A stretch of 64,000 nt of DNA from UBA5796 sp040752455 (GTDB lineage: Bacteria; Chloroflexota; Anaerolineae; Anaerolineales; Villigracilaceae): the NCBI GenBank assembly GCA_049324115.1, contig JBMOMN010000048.1, positions 62,001 through 126,000 on the forward strand, given 5' to 3'. The notes under the pieces are model-generated. The model did not search any database. It had not been told where the DNA came from and saw nothing but the letters and a program-made list of their open reading frames with translations. Positions 58,232-64,000 of this stretch are shown here, piece by piece; positions within the stretch are counted from its first letter, which is position 1; each line of letters starts with the position of its first letter. The position numbers and the translations under genes were made by a program.

Positions 58232-59422
58232 TTGAAACCACCCAAGTCCCTCCTCGTCACCCTCCTCGCCCTCATAATGGCCGCCTGCGGACCGGCAGCC
58301 CCGTCAACGGCTGAGTTGCCCACCATAACGGCGACCAGTTCCCCGGTCCCGAGCGCCACGCAAACGCCGACCTCGACCCCGGTCCCCTCGCCGACCGTCC
58401 CGCCTTTCTACCTGTCCGCCACGGTATACAACGGACAGCCACAAGTAGCATTACTTTTGTATCATCAATTCAAGCCAAGCGTCACTAAATCTGATGACCG
58501 AAAACCACGCTTCGATGATTTCGAAAAGCAACTAGATTCACTTAATCAAGCTGGCTACACTCTAATATCAATATATGATTGGCTTGAGGGGCGGATGGAA
58601 CTTCCACCTGGACGTCGCCCACTTATCATTACATTGGACGATTTATTTTACAATAACCAAATTCGACTCGACGAAAATGGGATACCTAGAGCAGATACTG
58701 GCCTTGGAGTAGCCTGGAATTATTATCAAAATCATCCTGAATTCGGTTTTAACTACGTACTTTTTGCATCACTTGGTGACAAGCCATATGGAGATGGCGA
58801 TCTTGAAGGAAAGTGGAAGACAGAATTAGGAAAAACTATTGCATGGTGTCTAGATAATGGTGCATTGGTTTTCAGTCATACCTATTATCATATTCGCCTT
58901 GATAAGAGTACAGCTTCTGAAATAGTGTGGGATCTCAAACTTAATGACAAATTTCTTCGCGAGCTTTTGACATTAGCGGAACGCGAAGACCTTATCCCCA
59001 GACTTGGGAACATGCTAGCTATCCCCTACGGTTACTGGCCTACCGGAGGCGAACTTACAGTAACCCAGAATTACACCAATCCAGAGGGGTTGCCCATGCA
59101 AGCGCTCTTTGATGTTGATTACATAATACGCCCAAAATTTTTGCAACCTATTTATAGCCCAGACTTTGATAAATTTCGGATACCGCGTATAGTAGCTAAC
59201 ACAGAAGCTATCGAATATCTGATTCAAAACAAGGAACTATTCCCCGCCGCAGCCGAGTGCCGGCTCGGCCCCCTCGACGAATCCCTGGCCGGGGAGGCGG
59301 GTTATCTCGAAACCCGGATCGCCGAGGCCGTCACCAGCGGAACCTGCCCGGCCGGTACCTATGTGGTCAACGGTTTCGTCTTCGACGCCCAGCCGGCCTC
59401 GGTCGGCCTGATCCTGCCTTGA
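58232..59422 (+). CDS. Lipoprotein, polysaccharide deacetylase-like
   Basis: A 396-residue lipoprotein. The lipobox is MAAC with C19, followed by a Thr/Pro/Ser-rich tether to about 65. The NodB-like domain shows VALLLYHQF and PLIITLDDLF, where the paired Asp are expected to bind metal, and a late FSHTYYHI His pair. It starts at TTG. The middle of the gene (about 58433-59235) is far AT-richer than both ends, so the catalytic part seems replaced by foreign DNA while the tether and tail stayed. Confidence 0.78.
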   Translation: MKPPKSLLVTLLALIMAACGPAAPSTAELPTITATSSPVPSATQTPTSTPVPSPTVPPFYLSATVYNGQPQVALLLYHQFKPSVTKSDDRKPRFDDFEKQLDSLNQAGYTLISIYDWLEGRMELPPGRRPLIITLDDLFYNNQIRLDENGIPRADTGLGVAWNYYQNHPEFGFNYVLFASLGDKPYGDGDLEGKWKTELGKTIAWCLDNGALVFSHTYYHIRLDKSTASEIVWDLKLNDKFLRELLTLAEREDLIPRLGNMLAIPYGYWPTGGELTVTQNYTNPEGLPMQALFDVDYIIRPKFLQPIYSPDFDKFRIPRIVANTEAIEYLIQNKELFPAAAECRLGPLDESLAGEAGYLETRIAEAVTSGTCPAGTYVVNGFVFDAQPASVGLILP

Positions 59423-59433
59423 GCGGAGCAACC

Positions 59434-60774
59434 ATGCCTACCTATGTGATTGGACACGTCAACCCCGACACCGATTCGATTGCCGCAGCCGTCGGTTACG
59501 CCTGGTGCCTGCGCGAGCGTGACGGCGCGGACACCCTCGCCGCCCGCGCCGGGGCGGTCAACCCGCAGACGGCCTGGGTGCTCAAACGCCTGGGGTTGGA
59601 TGCCCCGATTTTGCTTGGGGATGCCTCGCCCCGTTTCGACTCCGTGACCCACCGGCTGGATACCACCCTGCCGGAGGTCCCGCTGCGGGAGGCCTGGGCG
59701 ATCGCCTCCCGGACCTGGGGCGTGGCCCCCGTTGTGGACGCCGAGGGCCTGCCCTTCGGCCTGATCACGGGCGGCTCCCTGTTCGCCTACCTGAGCGAGA
59801 CGGTCGGTCCGCACCCCCAGCGGCAGGAGATGAAGATCGCCGAAATCCTCGACACCCCCAGCCGTGAAGCCTGCCGGACGGGCGTTTCCGCCTTCAAGGC
59901 CAGCGCCCGCATCCGGGATTCGCTCAACCGCATCCTGCGCGAGGAAGGCGACAATTTCTTCGTGGTGGACGAAAACGGCCTGTACGTGGGCGTCTGCCGC
60001 CAGCGCGAAGTGCTCAACCCGCCGCGCCTGCAAATCATCCTGGTGGACCACAACGAAGCCCGCCAGGCCCTGGCCAACCTCGAAGACGCCGACCTGCTCG
60101 AAATCCTCGACCACCACCGCCTGGGCAACCCGTCCACCCACGTGCCGATCCGCTTCAGCGTGGACATCGTCGGCAGCACCAGCACCCTCGTCTCCGAGCG
60201 GATCGAGGACGCCGGGTTGAGCGCCCCGCCGTCCATCGCCGGGCTGCTGCTCGCCGGCCTGCTCTCGGATACGCTCATCCTGACCTCGCCGACCACCACC
60301 GAGCGCGACCAAAAAGCCGCCGACCGGCTGGGGCGCTGGGCCTTCACCCGCAACGGGCCGCTGGCGGGCGAGACGATCGCCTCCTACGGCAAGCAGATCC
60401 TGAGCGCCGGGGCGGGATTGGCCTCCCGCCAACCGGAGGAGATCGTCAGCACCGACCTGAAAGCCTACGAGTCCGGCGGATTCCGCTTCGCCATCGCCCA
60501 GGCCGAAGTCACGGATTTGGTGCAACTGTCTGACCACCTGGAGCCGATTACCGAGGCGCTCATCACCCTGCGCGACAAGCGCGCCCTCGATTTTGCCATG
60601 CTGCTCGTCACCGACGTGGTCGGTGGGTCCAGCCGCCTGCTGCTGACGAATGAACCGTCCGAGTTGAGCGACCTGCCCTATCCCAAACAGCCCGACGGAA
60701 CCCGCCTGGCCGAGGGCGTGGTATCGAGAAAGAAACAATTGCTCCCGGTGGTGCTGGGATTGCTGGAAAGGTAA
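59434..60774 (+). CDS. Manganese-dependent inorganic pyrophosphatase with CBS domains
   Basis: A 446-residue family II pyrophosphatase of the DHH group. It opens GHVNPDTDSIAAA with the first metal ligands, has VDHNE near 206 and DHHRLGNP near 225, and DHHA2-type SRKKQLLPVV at the end. A CBS pair lies at about 70-190, which usually lets adenine nucleotides regulate the enzyme. AGCGGAG precedes ATG. Confidence 0.92.
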   Translation: MPTYVIGHVNPDTDSIAAAVGYAWCLRERDGADTLAARAGAVNPQTAWVLKRLGLDAPILLGDASPRFDSVTHRLDTTLPEVPLREAWAIASRTWGVAPVVDAEGLPFGLITGGSLFAYLSETVGPHPQRQEMKIAEILDTPSREACRTGVSAFKASARIRDSLNRILREEGDNFFVVDENGLYVGVCRQREVLNPPRLQIILVDHNEARQALANLEDADLLEILDHHRLGNPSTHVPIRFSVDIVGSTSTLVSERIEDAGLSAPPSIAGLLLAGLLSDTLILTSPTTTERDQKAADRLGRWAFTRNGPLAGETIASYGKQILSAGAGLASRQPEEIVSTDLKAYESGGFRFAIAQAEVTDLVQLSDHLEPITEALITLRDKRALDFAMLLVTDVVGGSSRLLLTNEPSELSDLPYPKQPDGTRLAEGVVSRKKQLLPVVLGLLER

Positions 60775-60786
60775 GCAGGCAGCCTC

Positions 60787-61311
60787 TTGAAGAAACAAAT
60801 ATCCACCGAACAAAACGACGTGAACATCGCGGAAGTGTTGCGGCTGCTGGCCGAAACTTACCCGAAACTCGATGAACTGAGCGCAGGGGTATCCGGGCAG
60901 CAACTCCTCGCCCCGCTCGGCCCTGGCGAACGCTCTTTTATCGAGACGCTGGTCCACATCCTCAATTGCGAATCCCGCACCTTCGAGGCCATTACCCTGG
61001 CCTTGCTTGCCAGCGAACCACTGCTGACAACGATCCATGCGGAGCGTGACTTCGGGAAATTATTCCGGTTCGAACGGATGCCGTTTTCTGACTTGCTGGC
61101 CTACTTCAAATTCCGGCGCACGGTTTTGTTGCGGGTTCTCAAGGACCTGAATGAGAAGCAATGGTCGCGGGTCATCCGGCAGGAAGGCAAACAGCGCAAG
61201 GAATCCGTTTATTGGCAGGCCCGCGGACAGGCCCTTCACGAGCTGGAACATGTCCTCGACATCGAAGGAAAATTGAGCCCAAAGGCTGATCAGCCAAATA
61301 CGACCGAATGA
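60787..61311 (+). CDS. DinB-like protein
   Basis: A 174-residue DinB-superfamily four-helix protein. The His pattern is VHILNCESRTF near 57 and ALHELEHVLDIEG near the end, fitting the metal triad. It starts at TTG 60787 and is coupled by ATGA to the next gene. The second DinB-type gene in the window; no substrate is known. Confidence 0.78.
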   Translation: MKKQISTEQNDVNIAEVLRLLAETYPKLDELSAGVSGQQLLAPLGPGERSFIETLVHILNCESRTFEAITLALLASEPLLTTIHAERDFGKLFRFERMPFSDLLAYFKFRRTVLLRVLKDLNEKQWSRVIRQEGKQRKESVYWQARGQALHELEHVLDIEGKLSPKADQPNTTE

Positions 61312-62366
61312 AAAAACCAGGCTGGGATGGTCCGCACGAGCGTTTTTCAAGCCCGGCAAAATCCTTGCGATTCAAGCCGCGGCGTCGCTTTCGTTTTCCG
61401 TTCTGGTTGCTCATCCTTGTTATCCTCGGCGGGTTCTTCTGGCTGGTCCCGCCCTTGCAGCCGGAGCCGGGCGTCGCCATCCTGCTCACCGGCGGCACGC
61501 TCCCCTACACCCCCTTCCCCACGTTCACCCCGCTGCCCCGTCCCACCCGCGAACACGGCGGGCGGATCGTGTATACCTGCACCCGTGGCGAAATCCACCA
61601 GCTCTGCGCCGTCAACGCCGACGGGAGCGAACCGGCCCGCCTCACCAGCCAGAACGCCCACGATTACTACCCCAATTTCTCGCCCCAGGGCGATTCGCTC
61701 GTCTTTGCCTCCAACCGCAACGGCAGCTTCGACCTGTACCTGCTCATCCTGGCCGACGGCAAACTCGTCCAGTTGACCGACCAGATCGGCAACGTCTATT
61801 CGCCCGATTTTTCGCCCGACAGCCAGACCATCGTCTTTGCCAACCAGGCTGCCGACGGTCCCTCCTCGCTGTGGACGGTCAGCCGCAACGGCGACGACCC
61901 GCGCCTGCTCTATACCGGGGCCAATCCCATCGTCGGGGCGGCCTGGTCGCCTCTAGGGGATAGCATCGCCTATGCCATGCCGGTCGAGAATTCCTTCGAG
62001 TTCGAGATTTTCCTGCTCAACCCCTACGTCCCCAGCCAGCCGCCGCGCCGCATCAGCCAGGGGCTTTCGGGACTCACCGGCAGCCTCGACTGGTCGCCGG
62101 ACGGCAAGTTCCTGCTGGTCTGCGCCGGGCCGATCAACGGCAAGGACGTTTACCGGCTGGACGTCGCCACCGGCGAAGTGGTCCAGTTGACCGACACCGG
62201 CAACAACGCCGCCGCCGCCTACTCGCCCGACGGGTTGTGGATCGCCTTCAACCGGATGCAGCCCGACGGGCAGACTGACCTGTTCATCATGCGCGCCGAC
62301 GGCACCGGCGTCCGCCAACTGACCAGCGACCCCGAACCCGACTGGCAGCCGCAGTGGTGGCCGTAA
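61308..62366 (+). CDS. Membrane-anchored TolB-like beta-propeller protein
   Basis: A 352-residue protein with a basic cytoplasmic start, one membrane span (about 29-47) and an outer Tyr/Pro linker. From about 85 it has repeats of the type YYPNFSPQGDSLVFASNR and YSPDFSPDSQTIVFANQ, as in TolB/WD40-like propellers, around five or six blades. It probably binds a partner outside the membrane. It overlaps the DinB gene (ATGA). Confidence 0.85.
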   Translation: MKKPGWDGPHERFSSPAKSLRFKPRRRFRFPFWLLILVILGGFFWLVPPLQPEPGVAILLTGGTLPYTPFPTFTPLPRPTREHGGRIVYTCTRGEIHQLCAVNADGSEPARLTSQNAHDYYPNFSPQGDSLVFASNRNGSFDLYLLILADGKLVQLTDQIGNVYSPDFSPDSQTIVFANQAADGPSSLWTVSRNGDDPRLLYTGANPIVGAAWSPLGDSIAYAMPVENSFEFEIFLLNPYVPSQPPRRISQGLSGLTGSLDWSPDGKFLLVCAGPINGKDVYRLDVATGEVVQLTDTGNNAAAAYSPDGLWIAFNRMQPDGQTDLFIMRADGTGVRQLTSDPEPDWQPQWWP

Positions 62367-62371
62367 TCGGA

Positions 62372-62377
62372 TACAAT
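62372..62377 (+). promoter_or_regulatory. -10 box giving a leaderless xdhC transcript
   Basis: TACAAT ends seven bases before ATG 62384 and no ribosome site is present, so the mRNA probably starts at the start codon. Confidence 0.5.
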
Positions 62378-62383
62378 AAACGC

Positions 62384-63178
62384 ATGAAATCCATCTATCA
62401 AGCCCTCGCCGAACTCGAAGAAACTCATCAACCCGCCGCCCTCTGCACCGTAGTGCGCGCCAGCGGCTCGACCCCGCGCCACAGCACCAGCAAAATGCTG
62501 GTCTATCCCGACGGCCAGATCATCGGCACGGTCGGCGGCGGGGAACTCGAAAACCGGGTCATCGCCGCGGCCGTCCAGTCCCTGGCCGACGGCAAACCGA
62601 CCCTGCTCGAATACAGCATGGCCGATCCGTCCCGCGGCGATCCCGGCGTGTGCGGCGGCCAGGTGGAGGTGTTCGTGGAACCGATCCTGCCCCCGGATTT
62701 GATCGTCATCGTCGGCGGCGGACACGTGGGGAAGGCTGTCGCCCATCTCGCCAAGTGGCTCGGGTTCCGGGTGGCGGTATCGGACGACAGGCCTGAGTTC
62801 TGCAATCCCGGAGCCGTACCCGAAGCCGACGCGTTCTACCCCGTCCCGATGGCGGAACTGCCCGAACACCTGGACATCACCCCGCGCACCTATCTCATCC
62901 TGACCACCCGCGGCGTATCCGTGGATGCGCCCGGCCTGCCGCCCCTGCTGGCTTCCGAGGCCGGGTACATCGGCGTGATCGGCTCGAAGCGCCGCTGGAA
63001 AATGACGGTGGAGGCGCTGCGCGGGCAGGGGGTCGCCGAGGCGCAGGTCCAACGCGTCCACTCGCCGATCGGGATCGAGGTCCAGGCCGAGACGCCGGAG
63101 GAGATCGCGGTCAGCATCCTGGCCGAGATCCTGATGGTCCGCAGCGGGGGGAGCGGGAAATCCATGTCCAAACCGTAG
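62384..63178 (+). CDS. xdhC: XdhC/CoxI-type molybdenum cofactor protein
   Basis: A 264-residue XdhC-family chaperone that binds and supplies Mo cofactor to xanthine dehydrogenase-type enzymes. The N-terminal domain has VRASGSTPRHSTSKMLVYPDG and GGGELENRVI; the Rossmann half has IVIVGGGHVGKAVA and the GVIGSKRRW end. It would serve the XdhD-like enzyme. I use ATG 62384, placed by the -10 box; ten codons upstream are open but overlap the previous gene. Confidence 0.9.
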   Translation: MKSIYQALAELEETHQPAALCTVVRASGSTPRHSTSKMLVYPDGQIIGTVGGGELENRVIAAAVQSLADGKPTLLEYSMADPSRGDPGVCGGQVEVFVEPILPPDLIVIVGGGHVGKAVAHLAKWLGFRVAVSDDRPEFCNPGAVPEADAFYPVPMAELPEHLDITPRTYLILTTRGVSVDAPGLPPLLASEAGYIGVIGSKRRWKMTVEALRGQGVAEAQVQRVHSPIGIEVQAETPEEIAVSILAEILMVRSGGSGKSMSKP

Positions 63179-63221
63179 CACGGGCGCAACATCAGGAGAT
63201 GTTGCACTCCACAGGAGAGAA

Positions 63222-63815
63222 ATGCCCCCATCACCCAACCAGCGCATGTTCCACGGCGGCATCCGGGCCGCAGCCCTGGCAGACCAACTCTCGGCCCGGT
63301 TCAACGACCGCCAGCACAAGACCCGGATCGAGGTCCGGGGTGAGACGGCTTTGGTCCAGATCGGCTCGAAGCACGGCACGCCAGTCACGGTCCACATCGC
63401 CGATACGCAGGGCGGCGTTCTCGTCACCATGAGCCGTGACCGCGACTGGCTCGACCGGGTGGCGGATGCCAGCGAAATGGCCGAACGGGCCGCCTCCAAC
63501 CCGTTCTCGCTGCTGGCGATGATCCCGGACGTGGTGGGCGAACTGCGCCAGGAAAACATCGCCCCGCAGATCTGGAACGCGATCAACGACCTCTGCGCCC
63601 TGACGCGCTCACTGGCCGGGGAACGGGACGCGCCCGCCAACCCGAAAGTCTGCGACTATTGCGGCACAGCCAATGACCCCGAATTCGAGTCTTGCGCCAT
63701 GTGCGGCGCGGCCCTGCCGGTGGACCTGCCCCGCGTCTGCCCGAAGTGCGGCCGGGCGCACACCTCGGAGGCGCTGTTCTGCCAGGCCTGCGGCACGCGC
63801 CTCGTGACCGGATGA
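63222..63815 (+). CDS. Double zinc-ribbon protein
   Basis: A 197-residue protein. The first 130 residues form a domain I do not recognise. The rest are two zinc ribbons, CDYCG...CAMCG (about 144-164) and CPKCG...CQACG (about 172-194). AGGAG precedes ATG. The gene after it encodes an SPFH protein, and zinc ribbons often accompany that family, so the two may work together. Confidence 0.75.
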   Translation: MPPSPNQRMFHGGIRAAALADQLSARFNDRQHKTRIEVRGETALVQIGSKHGTPVTVHIADTQGGVLVTMSRDRDWLDRVADASEMAERAASNPFSLLAMIPDVVGELRQENIAPQIWNAINDLCALTRSLAGERDAPANPKVCDYCGTANDPEFESCAMCGAALPVDLPRVCPKCGRAHTSEALFCQACGTRLVTG

Positions 63816-63863
63816 AGGCTGCAACGAGGGGATATTTATTCCGTAAATTTGTCTGAAAGCCTA

Positions 63864-63892
63864 TTGTCCGTGAAGTTGGCATGGGCTATAAT
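63864..63892 (+). promoter_or_regulatory. Promoter of the SPFH gene
   Basis: TTGTCC and TATAAT are spaced by 17 bases, 38 bases before ATG 63931, with AGAGGAGAAG as ribosome site. Confidence 0.6.
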
Positions 63893-63930
63893 GAAAACGT
63901 TGATTCCCAATACCAGAGGAGAAGTTATCC

Positions 63931-64000
63931 ATGGCCAGAGTTCTTGATGTAATCGAATATGCGAACGAAATGACGGATGAGATCGTCCACCGCTTCCCTG
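63931..64000 (+). CDS. SPFH-domain protein, N-terminal part
   Basis: Only 23 residues are in the window, MARVLDVIEYANEMTDEI followed by VHRFP. This opening matches, from memory, the bacterial SPFH/YdjI-type proteins that bind membranes or form cages. It has its own promoter and a strong ribosome site. The rest lies outside. Confidence 0.6.
   Translation, partial: MARVLDVIEYANEMTDEIVHRFP

Overview
This is a GC-rich bacterial chromosome segment that most resembles an uncultured Chloroflexota, probably Anaerolineae. The reasons are indirect: a coenzyme F420 synthesis and use set combined with ALDH16/DeoC, UbiA-like, DinB, BTAD and SPFH genes, and very many small dispersed palindromic repeats. 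No rRNA, tRNA or CRISPR array was seen, so the taxonomic call is inference.

Layout. 1-3 kb: small hypotheticals, an MFS exporter and a GNAT acetyltransferase. 3-9.4 kb: a deoxyribose unit (deoC and an ALDH16-type aldehyde dehydrogenase) split by an AT-richer insert holding a PIN toxin-antitoxin pair, a small zinc protein and a Fic enzyme, with a relic of a deoC 3' end beside it. 9.4-20.9 kb: accessory DNA with a HicAB-like operon, a TetR regulator with a lipoprotein-release type ABC exporter and a 47-residue membrane peptide, true hicBA and tumAE pairs, and a decayed type I restriction locus with long direct repeats. 20.9-27.9 kb: moeA, a UbiA-like membrane protein, DinB, SDR, proline dehydrogenase, a serine hydrolase and a coiled-coil zinc-ribbon protein. 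27.9-39.6 kb: a membrane-anchored NACHT-HEAT protein, ssnA, and a long F420 locus (npdG, cofE, PPOX, nitroreductase, cofD, cofC, LLM oxidoreductase). Two mobile cassettes, GxxExxY and a REP-associated transposase, sit exactly at stop codons inside that locus. 39.6-64 kb: an orphan MNT nucleotidyltransferase, a GGDEF protein fused to a ribbon-helix-helix, the FAD and Mo/Fe-S subunits of an XdhD-like hydroxylase, an M16C protease, a giant BTAD regulator with a secreted beta-helix protein, an HD-GYP sensor, a RelBE-like pair, a mosaic deacetylase lipoprotein, a family II pyrophosphatase, xdhC, and the start of an SPFH gene.

How the genes fit together. MoeA, SsnA, a YgfM-like FAD subunit, an XdhD-like Mo subunit and XdhC form one molybdenum-hydroxylase system that is clustered in Escherichia coli (except xdhC and moeA) but here is scattered over about 42 kb. 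NpdG, CofE, CofD, CofC, the nitroreductase, PPOX and LLM proteins form F420 assembly, recycling and use; the CofG/CofH step is not in the window. GGDEF and HD-GYP proteins give synthesis and breakdown of cyclic di-GMP.

The most unusual feature is the invasion of coding sequences by repeats: palindromes or low-complexity units that normally sit between genes are found in frame inside at least five enzymes (moeA, ssnA, cofE, the FAD subunit and the XdhD-like subunit), recalling Rickettsia palindromic elements.
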